NCBI GenBank assembly: GCA_020205615.1
Contig: CM035169.1
Span: 16,437,258-16,501,257, forward strand
Direction: 5' to 3'
From: Panax quinquefolius
Taxonomy: Eukaryota > Streptophyta > Magnoliopsida > Apiales > Araliaceae
DNA: 64,000 nt
In this document: positions 32,485 through 45,353 of the stretch, in pieces
Layout: each line of letters begins with the position of its first letter
How positions within the stretch are numbered: position 1 is the stretch's first letter
Notes under the pieces: generated by a model
Told to the model about the DNA's origin: nothing
The model's input: the letters and a program-made list of their open reading frames with translations, nothing else
Databases searched by the model: none
Program-made: the position numbers and the translations under genes

Positions 32485-35400
32485 TGCGACCCCAAAATAG
32501 GTCCATTCCATCCAACCCATTACGAGTCGCCAAATATATGGTACGAAAAATAACTACAACTTTATTACAACAATTGTCGTGCAAAATACAACAACACATA
32601 TCTTTGTGAGTTTGGATACAAATATATACCAAGCTGTAGCGTACGTCATAATGACACCTTACATAAAGGTATAGTCAAAAACTGTTTTAGAAATTAGAAT
32701 CTTTGGGAAGTGCTCAAGAGAAACCTTCGTATACATGGGAGGCCATGCTTTTAGGTTATGGTAGATATCATATGGCCACGAATTATCCTTGGTTGACCCA
32801 ATAGACCCCCAAAAAATACGAGAAGATTACTATCATATTCTTCCCGATGGTGAGTCTTCTCTTGACATATCATTATCTCCACTATCTCTAATTGGGTATT
32901 ATACTCCAAACAAACACCAAGATTATATAGGTAGTGCTTGTAAATATACTCGGCAAGTGGATGAGCACAACCGTGCCTTATGATAACACGAGTTTGTATA
33001 TATGTCATTAGACATCTTGTATGATAGTGACAAAACACCCTTCAAAGTTGGGTTCGCCTCACCCTCAACATCTATAGACCACCATTCTATTCCTCGCTAT
33101 CCCCGCTCGACCCAATTTACACTTTTATTACACGAAAGGAATTATGAAACAAAAGGGTGAGAAACCAACTAGCTCGATAAAGAATATTATGACTAAAGAT
33201 AAATAAATTATCAATAGTCTTCATCAATAATAAATCGTAGATTTAGAACATATGGTAGATGATAAAACTTTTCAACCATAGTTGCAGCGGAATGAAGCAA
33301 TCCATTAGAAGAGTCGAATAGACCATAAAATCTATTATCTTCTCCATGTTAAAAGTCCACCAACAATGTTTTATCCTCGTAACATCAATCAACAATTTCA
33401 CATCCACAATCACATGCATAACTTATAATCATAATTGTAGTTCTAAATTCTCTTCTTATCCGGGGACGAAGATAATTTCATCACTGTCTTTACTCGAAAC
33501 ATCAAAGATCATGGTTATACCAAATCACAGTTCGCATTCATAATCATACTAATAAATTCATCTTTGCACCACTACCAAAGATATTCATCAACAGATTCAT
33601 CTTTACACTACAAAGCTAAAGATATTCAACAACAAGTCATCTTTGCATTCTGAGCCAAAGATATTCATCAATAATTCATCTTTGCACTTTTCACAAAGCT
33701 AAAGATATTCAACAACAGTCATCTTTGCATTACGAGCAAAAGATATTCATCAATAATTCATCTTTGCACTACAGGCTAAGATATTCATCAACAAGTCATC
33801 TTTACACTACGAGCCAAAGATATTCATACATAATCATCTCAGAAGTTATATAACAATAATTATAACCATGTTGATCAATTCACCTTTGCACTTAAGCTAA
33901 AAATATTCAATTGTAAATTCAATGGTCATGATCATACCAGTCAACAATTCAACTTTTGCACTTCTGGCCAAAGAGAACCTATGGTCACGATCATACCAAT
34001 AATCTACCCATCTTTACACTCAAGTCAAAGAGAAATATCATCATTAGGGTTATAAGAATGTTATATAAAAACAATATAATCAAAACATAGTTTTAATTTC
34101 AAGAGTAAGATTCATAAATCAACGATAATTTGGTCAAAGAAGAAACCAATTTGTCGTGAATAGTACCACGTATTCATACATAGTACCGTATATCGCATGC
34201 GTAAGTAACCTACCTAAAAAGATAAAGTTTCATAATAAAATTCATATCCATATTTATAACACCTTAATCCAAATGTTATAAATCACTTAGAAATCTCATA
34301 ATCTAATATTATTAATATTACAATAATATTTTAATCATTTCTAAAACTTATAAACAATTTAATTAAATTGTTTACACTTTACTAATTAATGCATTTAATC
34401 ATCATAAAATGCCTAACTAATAAGATTTCATCACCAATAACCAAAACCCTCATCAAAAATCTGCATATACCTCATATATGATTCTCAAGCCATAAAATCA
34501 TATTTTCCAATTTTCTTACTTCACATAACATATTTAATTCATTTACTCATAACTAGAATATTTTCATGAAAAATACCAAATCAGTTCCAAAAATATTTAA
34601 TTTCTGGTATTTAGAAGAATATAGTCCCATATTGAATATATATTTTTCTCAGAATTTTTAAAATTCATTTACCATTTTTCACATGGCCAAAACCACCGAA
34701 TATTTAAACATTTATCATAAATTGTACTTTTGTCCAAAAATTCTAAAATTTACACGGTATACTGATATTATACAGATGTACTCCCAATAAAAATTTCATC
34801 AATTTTGGAGTTAATCACAAGGAGTTATAAATAGTTACTTTTAAAATAGTCTTTTCTCATAAAATCCATAACTCTAATCTATACATCCAAAAATCGCCAT
34901 TTTGGACACACTCTACTAAAACTCATCAAAATATCATTTCAAATTTTTCCAGAATTTTGAAGGTTCAGAAAATTTCGAAACTAAAAACATAATAACCTAA
35001 AAAATCCTTACTATCCACTTACCTCAAAAAGATCAAGACTTCTAGCTAGAATCTAGGGTATAGTCTTTGAAGGGAACTTGCACCGTATCTAGCAATACTC
35101 AAAGTATACTCAAAATACTCACAAGAATACGCTCGATAATATAGAGAGAGAAAACTTGATTTACGGTGTGATTTTCAATTTAACCTAAGCACCCTATTTA
35201 TAGGAAAATGCTTAGAACACCAAAGCGAAAATTTAATAAAATAATAATATAATTAAACAAATTCAAGCCCACCTTAGACCAACTGAATTCAGCACATTTG
35301 TATATCATGTGGGATTGCAAAAACGTTTTTCTTAAATAAAACAATTAAAACTTCCAAAAATTAATTATTTCGGAACTTCAGAACTTCAATAATTCATAAT

Positions 35401-36320
35401 AAATAGCTTTTTTATCAAAAAATTTGAATCTCGTGAGTTTTTATAGGAAATTCAATTCTCTACAACTTTGCAGAAGAAAGTTTTTCCAAATTCCAAACAG
35501 AAATTGACCGAAATCCACAAACGGGCGATTTTACAGGCTATAATCAAATTTCAGTCAAGAAATGGGGTCCACCGACACATAAAACATGCTTTAAATATTT
35601 TTGGTAACAAAAATACTCCTCCTCCACATATACTCATATATCCCACATTCATCGTAAAAATATCATTATTATTATATTATTAAAATATAATAATATATTT
35701 AAATGAATTATTTTATCAGAAAAAGATAAAATTTTAATTTTCAACAATTGTCACATTAAAAATTTTCTCCATCTATATCCACATAAAATCAATATTTTCC
35801 TCATCATATGAATCAATAATCAATTATTCACAAATAATATTATGTAATCACAATATTGACAACGGTGCAGTTCCCCCAGGAAAGGGGCTTTCAATAAGAA
35901 TTTCTCTCATCTTGTGGCGCAATTAGGTGACCAAACCTCTCCTTGATGTAACTTTTTAGACATTGCCAATAATGTTATCCAATAATATTATTCGGATAAT
36001 ATGAATTATTGCTTCGATAATAAAAAATAACGTGTAATGACAATTATTGAAACAACAAGAATATAAAATATCAACGCAACAATTATTGAATCAATAAAAT
36101 AAAATATTGAACAATAATTACTCGTAACAATTATTGAGTAATGCCTTCTTACGAAAAAAATTATCATGCTTCATGAATAGTACTACGTGAATAAGAACTT
36201 CGTGAATAATAACTCCGCTGAATAAGTAATCGTGAATAAGAACTCAGCTGAATAAGTAACTCACGCTGAATAGTAATTAAAAAAATTGAATACTTTTATT
36301 TCATAAAATTCGGTCTTACA
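32485..36320 (-). mobile_element. Array LTR 2 (A type, mosaic)
   Basis: 3836 bp. Near its left end it shares with LTR 1 the ATAT insertion (33000), ATACGAG and CTCTAATTG. From about 34070 onward it shares with LTRs 3 and 4 ACAATATAATC, CTAATAAG (34415) and TACAGATG (34771). It is therefore a recombinant. Donor GT complementary to 35021-35022, TATA box 35194-35203, acceptor-like site altered near 33132. Confidence 0.93.
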
Positions 36321-36820
36321 ATCTCCCTCCTTATGAAATTTCGTCCCGAAATTTACGCATTCGGTATTTCAAAGAGTTGAGAATACCTTGTTTTCATTTG
36401 ATTCTATCTCCCCGTCATCACGATTTCTCCATTCTTTCATCTCCTCACGTATTTGGATATCATTCTAGAATCACTGACTTCAAAACAAAGGTTAATTTAA
36501 CAAATTAACATATCACATAATATCCCGATATTATGACCGACCAACAAATAAGCTTAGGTAGACACACTTTAGCGAAGGATTTACTCATCTCTCCTCCTAG
36601 TTCTAATCCCGATCTCGCCGGAGATCATATCCCTAAGCTCGATACCAAATGTAACTCTGGACACCAACAACAGGTGTCAAGACCTCACATTGATACCTAT
36701 CGCTTTTGCAACCGTAATGAGGCGTCCCCTACGGAGAGTCGGGCGGTGCATCCCCCATCAACAGAAGTCACCCAAATGAGAGGCTCGGGGCTCTTTACTT
36801 ATAGCTACGATACTAAAAAA
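36321..36820 (-). mobile_element. Array internal domain 2
   Basis: 500 bp with the same layout as domain 1. The pol-tail frame starting at the ATG complementary to about 36462 is shifted after a few codons. Confidence 0.9.
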
Positions 36821-39800
36821 TGCGCGACCCCAAAATAGGTCCATTCCATCCAACCCATTCTCGAGTCGCGAAATATATGGTACGAAAATAACTACAACTT
36901 TATTACAACAATTGTCGCGTAAAATACAACAACACATATGCTGTGAGTTTGGATACAAATATATACCAACTGTAGCACGTCATAATGACACCTTACATAA
37001 AGGTATAGTCAAAAACTATTTTAGAAATTAGAATCTTTGGGAAGTGCTCAAGGAAACCTTCGTACATGGGAGGCCATGCTTTTAGGTTATGGTAGATATC
37101 ATATGGCCACAGAATTATCCTTGGTTGACCCAATAGACCCCCAAAAAAAATGAGAAGATTACTATCATATTCTTCCCAATGGTGAGTCTTCTCTTGACAT
37201 ATCATTATCTCCACTATCTATAATTGGGTATTATACTCCAAACAAACACCAAGATTATATAGGTAGTGCTTGTAAATATACTCAGCAAGTGGATGAGCAC
37301 AACCATGCCTTATGATAACACGAGTTTGTATGTCATTAGACATCTTGTATGATAGTGACAAAACACCCTTTCAAAGTTGGGTTCGCCTCACCCTCAACAT
37401 CTATAGACCACCATTCTATTCCTCGCTATATCCCCGCTCGACCCAAATTACACTTTTATTACACCGAAAGGAATTATGAAACAAAAGGGTGAGCACAACT
37501 AATTTCAATAAAGAATATTATGACTAAAGATAAATAAATTATCAATAGTCTTCATCGGTAATAAATCGTAGATTTAGAACATATGGTAGATGATAAAACT
37601 TTTCAACCATAGTTGCGGTTGAATGAAGCGATCCATTAGAAGAGTCAAATAGACCATAAAATCTATTATCTTCTCCATGTTAAAAGTCCACCAACAATGT
37701 TTTATCCCTGTAACATCAATCAACAATTCCTGTCCACAATCACATGCATAACTTATAATCATAATTGTAGTTCTAAATTCCTCTTCTTATCCAGGACGAA
37801 GATAATTTCATCACCTGTCTTTACCTGAAACATCAAAGATCATGGTTATACCAAATCACAGTTCCTGTTCATAATCATACTAATAAATTCATCTTTGCAC
37901 CACGACCAAAGATATTCATCAACAGATTCATCTTTTTACTACAAAAGAAAAGATATTCAACAACGGGTCATCTTTGCATTCTGAGCCAAAGATATTCATC
38001 AATAATTCATCTTTCAGACCTACAAAGCTAAAGATATTCAACAACAGTCATCTTTGCATTACGAGCAAAAGATATTCATCAATAATTCATCTTTGCACTA
38101 CAAATTTAAGATATTCATCAACAAGTCATCTTTGCACTACGAGAGCAAAGATATTCATACATAATCATCTCGGAAGTTATATAACAATAATTATAACCAT
38201 GTTGATCAATTCACCTTTGCACTTAAGCTAAAAATATTCAATTGTAAATTCAATGGTCATGATCATACCGATTCAACAATTCAACTTTTGCACCATCGCC
38301 AAAGAGAACCTATGGTCACGATCATACCAATAATCTACCCATCTTTACACTCAAGTCAAAGAGAAATATCATCATTAGGGTTATAAGAATGTTATATAAA
38401 ACAATATAATCAAAACATAGTTTTAATTTTAAGAGTAAGATTCATAAATCAACGATAATTTGGTCAAAGAAGAAACCAATTTGCATGAATAAGTACTCGT
38501 ATTAATATACATAATGACTGTAGTATCGTGCATAGTAAATCTCATAACTTAAAAGATAAAGTTTCATAATAAAATTCATATCCATATTTATAACACCTTA
38601 ATCCAAATGTTATAAATCACTTAGAAATCTCATAATCTAATATTATTAATATTACAATAATATTTTAATCATTTCTAAAACTTATAAACAATTTAATTAA
38701 ATTGTTTACACTTTACTAATTAATGCATTTAATCATCATAAAATGCCTAACTAATAAGATTTCATCACCAATAACCAAAACCCTCATCAAAAATCTGCAT
38801 ATACCTCATATATGATTCTCAAGCCATAAAATCATATTTTCCAATTTTCTTACTTCACATAACATATTTAATTCATTTACTCATAACTAGAATATTTTCA
38901 TGAAAATACCAAATCAGTTCCAAAAATATTTAATTTCTGGTATTTAGAAGAATATAGTCCCATATTGAATATATATTTTTCTCAGAATTTTTAAAATTCA
39001 TTTACCATTTTTCACATGGCCAAAACCACCGAATATTTAAACATTTATCATAAATTGTACTTTTGTCCAAAAATTCTAAAATTTACACGGTATACTGATA
39101 TTATACAGATGTACTCCCAATAAAAATTTCATCAATTTTGGAGTTAATCACAAGGAGTTATAAATAGTTACTTTTAAAATAGTCTTTTCTCATAAAATCC
39201 ATAACTCCTAATCTATACATCCAAAATCGCCATTTTTGGACACACTCTCTAAAACTCATCAAAATATCATTTCAAATTTTTCCAGAATTTTTGAAGGTTC
39301 AGAAAAATTTTGAAACTAAAAACATAATAACCCTTAAAATCCCTTTACTATCCCTTACCTCGAAAAGATCGATTTCTTAGCTAGAATAGGGTATAGTCTT
39401 TGTCAAGGAACTTGCACCGTCTAGCAATACTCAAAGTATACTCAAAATACTCATAAGAATACGCTCGATAATATAGAGAGAAAACTTGAGTTTGGTGTGA
39501 TTTTCAATTCTAACCCAAGACTTTTATTTATAGGAAAATCTTAGAACACCAAAAGCAGAAAATTTAATAAAATAATAATATAATTAAACAAATTCAAGCC
39601 CACCTTAGACCAACTGAATTCAGCACATTTGTATCATATGTGGGCCCAAAATAAAAAACGTTTTTCTTAAATAAAACAATTAAAACTTCCAAAAATTAAT
39701 TATTTGAACTTGTAACTTCAATAATTCATAATAAATAGCTTTTTTATCAAAAATTGAATCTCGAAGAGTTTTATAGGAAATTCAATTCTCTACAACTTTG

Positions 39801-40654
39801 CAGAAGAAAGTTTTTCCAAATTCCAAACAGAAATTGACCGAAATCCACAAACCGAGGCGATTTTACGTGGTATAATCAAATTTCACCAAGAAATGGGGTC
39901 CACAAACACATAAAACATGCTTTAAATATTTTGGTAACAAAAATACTCCTTCTCCACATATACTCATATATCCCACATTCATCAAAAATATCATTATTAT
40001 TATATTATTAAAATATAATAATATATTTAAATGAATTATTTTATCGAAAAAGATAAAATTTTAATTTTCAACGATTGTCACATTAAAATTTTCTCCATCT
40101 ATATCCACATAAAATCAATATTTTCCTCATCATATGAATCAATAATCAATTATTCACAAATAATATTACGTAATCACAATATCGACAATGACCAGCAGGT
40201 TCAGGAAGAGGGGCTTTCAATAAGAATTTCTCCTTCTTGGTGGCACTTGCAATTAGGTGACCAAACCTCTCCTTAGAGCAGAACTTTTAGACATTGCCAA
40301 TAATGTTATCCAATAATATTATTCAGATAATATGAATTATTGTCTTCGATAATAAAAAATAATCGTGTAATGACAATTATTGAAACAACAATAAATATAA
40401 AATATCAACGCAACAATTATTGAATCAATAAAATAAAATATTGAGCGATAATTATTACTTGTAACAATTATTGAGTAATGCCTTCACTTACGAAAAAAAT
40501 TATCATGCTTCATGAATAGTACTCGTGAATAGTAACTCGTGAATAGTAACTCATGAATAATAACTTCGTGAATAAGAACTCATGAATAGTAAGAACTCAT
40601 GAATAGTAATTAAAAAATTGAATACTTTTATTTCATAAAATTCGAGGTCTTACA
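36821..40654 (-). mobile_element. Array LTR 3 (A type)
   Basis: 3834 bp. It shares with LTR 4 TCTATAATTGG (near 37218), AAATGAG (37150) and TTTTAAGAG (38429). Donor GT complementary to 39357-39358; acceptor-like site altered near 37463. Confidence 0.94.
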
Positions 40655-41153
40655 ATCTCCCTCCTTATGAAATTTTCGTCCCAGAAATTTACGCACTGCA
40701 TTTCAAAGAGTTGAGAATACCTTGTTTTCATTTCGATTCTATCTCCCCTGTCATCATGATTTCTCCATCGCTTCATCTCCCGTATTTGAGATATCATTCT
40801 AGAATACGACTTCAAAACAAGGGTTAATTTAACAAATTAACATATCACATAATATCCCGATATTATGACCGACCAACAAATAAGCTTAGGTAGACACACT
40901 TTAGCGAAGGATTTACTCATCTCTCCCTCCTAGTTCTAATCCCGATCTCCGCCAGAGATCATATCCCTAAGCTCGATACCAAATGTAACTGGACACCAAC
41001 TTGTGTCAAGACACCTCACATTGATACTTATCGGGTTGCCACACGAATTCAAGCGGCGTCCCCACGGAGAGTGCGGCTCTGGTGCATCCCCCATCAATGT
41101 GAAGTCACCAATGAGAGGCTCGGGGCTCTCTTACTTATAGCTCGATATGCAAA
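40655..41153 (-). mobile_element. Array internal domain 3
   Basis: 499 bp with the same layout. Its complement has an open run that includes MISQIREMKRWRNHDDRG and EMKTRYSQLFE, the clearest trace that this ORF derives from the pol end (WRNHD and tail). Confidence 0.9.
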
Positions 41154-44100
41154 TAACGACCCCAAAATAGGTCCATTCCATCCAACCCATTCGAGTCGCG
41201 AAATATATGGTATGTAAAAAATAACTACAACTTTATTACAACAATTGTCGTGCAAAATACAACAACACGTATATTTGTGAGTTTGGATACAAATATATAC
41301 CAATCGTAAGACGTCATAATGACACTTACATAAAGGTATAGTCAAAAAACTATTTTAGAAATTAGAATCTTTGGGAAGTGCTCAAGAAACCTTCATACAT
41401 GGGAGGCCATGCTTTTAGGTTATGGTAGATATCATATGGCCACGTAATTATCCTTGGTTGAATCTAATAGATCCCCTAAAAAAAAAATGAGAAGATTACT
41501 ATCATATTCTTCCCAATGGTGAGTCTTCTCTTGACATATCATTATCTCCACTATCTATAATTGGGTATTATACTCCAAACAAACACCAAGATTATATAGG
41601 TAGTGCTTGTAAATATACTCAAAGCAAGTGGATGAAAGCACAACCATGCCTTATGATAACACGAGTTTGTATGTCATTAGACATCTTGTATGATAGTGAC
41701 AAAACACCCTTTCAAAGTTGGGTTCGCTTTCACCCTCAACATCTATAGACCACCATTCTATTCCTCGCTTATCCCCTCATTTCGACCCGGCTACACTTTT
41801 ATTACTCGAAAGGAATTATGAAACAAAGGGTGAGCACAACTAGCTTCAATAAAGAATATTATGACTAAAGATAAATAAATTATCAATAGTCTTCATCAAG
41901 AATAAATCGGAGATTTAGAACATATGGTAGATGATAAAACTTTTCAACCATAGTTCATTGCGGAATGAAAGAATCCATTAGAAGAGTCAAATAGACCATA
42001 AAATCTATTATCTTCTCCATGTTAAAAGTCCACCAACAATGTTTTATCCTCGTAACATCAATCAACAATTCCTCATCCACAATCACATGCATAACTTATA
42101 ATCATAATTGTAGTTCTAAATTCTCTTCTTATCCAGACGAAGATAATTTCATCACCGTCTTTACTCGAAACATCAAAGATCATGGTTATACCAAATCACA
42201 GTTCTGCCTCGCTCATAATCATATTTAATAAATTCATCTTTGCACCACTACCAAAGATATTCATCAACAGCTCATCTTTACACTACAAAGCAAAGATATT
42301 CAACAACAAGTCATCTTTGCATTACAAGCCAAAGATATTCATCAATAATTCATCTTTGCACTACAAAGCAAAGATATTCAACAACAGTCATCTTTTGCAT
42401 TACGAGCAAAAGATATTCATCAATAATTCATCTTTGCACTACAAAAAGTTAAGATATTCATCAACAAGTCATCTTTGCACCACGAGCCAAAGATATTCAT
42501 ACATAATCATCTCGGAAGTTATATAACAATAATTATAACCATGTTGATCAATTCACCTTTGCACTTAAGCTAAAAATATTCAATTCAGAAATTCAATGGT
42601 CATGATCATACCGGTCAACAATTCAACTTTTGCACCATCTTTGGCCAAAGAGAACCTATGGTCACGATCATACCAATAATCTACCCATCTTTACACTCAA
42701 GTCAAAGAGAAATATCATCATTAGGGTTATAAGAATGTTATATAAAAAACAATATAATCAAAACATAGTTTTAATTTTAAGAGTAAGATTCATAAATCAA
42801 CGATAATTTGGTCAAAAAGAAGAAACCAATTTGTCATGAATAAGACTCGTATTCATACATAGATCGTGATATCAAGATAAGAACTCTATAATTTAAAAAG
42901 ATAAAGTTTCATAATAAAATTCATATCCATATTTATAACACCTTAATCCAAATGTTATAAATCACTTAGAAATCTCATAATCTAATATTATTAATATTAC
43001 AATAATATTTTAATCATTTCTAAAACTTATAAACAATTTAATTAAATTGTTTACACTTTACTAATTAATGCATTTAATCATCATAAAATGCCTAACTAAT
43101 AAGATTTCATCACCAATAACCAAAACCCTCATCAAAATCTGCATATACCTCTATATATGATTCTCAAGCCATAAAATCATATTTTCCAATTTTCTTACTT
43201 CACATAACATATTTAATTCATTTACTCATAACTAGAATATTTTCATGAAAATACCAAATCAGTTCCAAAAATATTTAATTTCTGGTATTTAGAAGAATAT
43301 AGTCCCATATTGAATATATATTTTTCTCAGAATTTTTAAAATTCATTTACCATTTTCACATGGCCAAAACCACCGAATATTTAAACATTTATCATAAATT
43401 GTACTTTTGTCCAAAAATTCTAAAATTTACACGGTATACTGATATTATACAGATGTACTCCCAATAAAAATTTCATCAATTTTGGAGTTAATCACAAGGA
43501 GTTATAAATAGTTACTTTTAAAATAGTCTTTTCTCATAAAATCCATAACTCCTAATCTATACATCCAAAATCGCCATTTTTGGACACACTCTACAAAAAC
43601 TCATCAAAATATCATTTCAAATTTTTCCAGAATTTTTGAAGGTTCAGAAAAATTTCGAAACTAAAAACATAATAACCCTTAAAATCCCTTTACTATCCCT
43701 TACCTCGAAAAGATCAAGACTTCTACTTGTAATGGGTATAGTATTTGTCAAGGAACTTGCACCGCCTAGCAATACTCAAAGTATACTCAAAATACTCATA
43801 AGAATAAACTCGATAATATAGAGAGAGAAAACTTCGCTTCTCGGTGTGATTTTCAATTTAACCCAAGACCCTATTTATAGGAAAACGCTTAGAACACCAA
43901 AGTTAGTAAAATTTAATAAAATAATAATATAATTAAACAAATTCAAGCCCACCTTAGACCAACTGAATTCAGCACATTTGTATCATATGTGGGATTGCAA
44001 AAACGTTTTTCTTAAATAAAACAATTAAAACTTCCAAAAATTAATTATTTTAACTTCGTAACTTCAATAATTCATAATAAATAGCTTTTTATCAAAAAAT

Positions 44101-44997
44101 TCGAATCATGAAGTTTTTATAGGAAATTCCATTCTCTACAACTTTGCAGAAGAAAGTTTTTCCAAATTCCAAACAGAAATTGACCGAAATCCACAAACGG
44201 GCGATTTTACAGCCATAATCAAATTTTTGAGTCAAGAAATGGGGTCCACTGACATAAAATATGCTTTAAATATTTTTGTAACAAAATACTCCTTCTCCAC
44301 ATATACTCATATATCCCACATTCATCGTAAAAATATCATTATTATTATATTATTAAAATATAATAATATATTTAAATAATTATTTTATCAAAAAAAAGAT
44401 AAAATTTTAATTTTCAACGATTGTCACATTAAAAAAATTTTCCATCTATATCCACATAAAATCAATATTTTCCTCATCATATGAATCAATAATCAATTAT
44501 TCACAAATAATATTATGTAATCACAATATCGACAACCGCAGTTCCAGGAAGCAGGGCTTTCAATAAGAATTTCTCCTTCTTCACAAGCAAATTAGGTGAC
44601 CAAACTCTCCTCAGATGTAACTTTCTAGACATTGCCAATAATGTTATCCAATAATATTATTAGGATAATATGAATTATTGTCCGATAATAAAAAAATCTT
44701 GCAGTAATGACAATTATCAAAACAATAAGAATATAAAATATCAACGCAACAATTATTGAATCAATAAAATAAAATATTGAAGCAAAGAATTATCGTGTAA
44801 TAATTATTGAGTAATGCCTTCATTACGAAAAAAAATTATCATGCTTCATGAATAAGTACTGCGTGAATAGTAGAATCGTGAATAAGAACTCCGCTTATGA
44901 ATAAGAACTCGTGAATAAGAACTCATGAATAAGTAACTCATGAATAGTAAAGAAAAAAAATTGAATACTTTTATTTCATAAAATTCGTGGTCTTACA
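41154..44997 (-). mobile_element. Array LTR 4 (A type), 5'-most LTR
   Basis: 3844 bp. In transcription direction it is the first LTR of the array. It ends GTGGTCTTACA, followed by the TSD ATTTT. Donor GT complementary to 43702-43703, TATA box 43871-43880, acceptor-like site altered near 41805. Confidence 0.94.
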
Positions 44998-45353
44998 ATT
45001 TTTTTTTATAAATATTATTTTTGAATATTATGGAATAAATTTGATATAATATTATAGTTGTGGGTAATATTTATAAATTTTGCAAAGTAGTTAAAGTTGT
45101 TATAAAATATTCGATTTGGCTTAGGAATATTCTTTTTTTTTAGAATATTCGATTATACTGGCTCAATCATTGGTGGACCCCTATTAATTAAGTATTGTCG
45201 TAGTTAGAAAACTACAAAATTATCTTTCTATAAAAATAATTACAGAGGTGTTACCGTTAAAAGCATTGAACTACCCAAAGAGTAAAAGTACAAAGATGTA
45301 CGCGTAGTTATATATAATATCTACCGATATTGATTATTGATGCTTACGTGAGA

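Larger units (their letters stand above)
28175..44997 (-). mobile_element. Tandem LTR array: four A LTRs, three mini internal domains
   Basis: The order on + is LTR 28175-31989, internal 31990-32484, LTR 32485-36320, internal 36321-36820, LTR 36821-40654, internal 40655-41153, LTR 41154-44997, all in the same orientation. The period is about 4.33 kb. The whole is flanked by the perfect 5-bp TSD ATTTT (28170-28174 and 44998-45002), so only the outermost ends mark an integration. The host LTR continues on both sides. No copy has gag or pol beyond a short tail. Confidence 0.95.

Noticed and set aside
28175..44997. Assembly duplication as the explanation of the LTR array
   Set aside because: Not excluded, but the copies carry distinct substitutions and indels, LTR lengths differ slightly, and a single matching TSD bounds the whole, as expected of a real structure.
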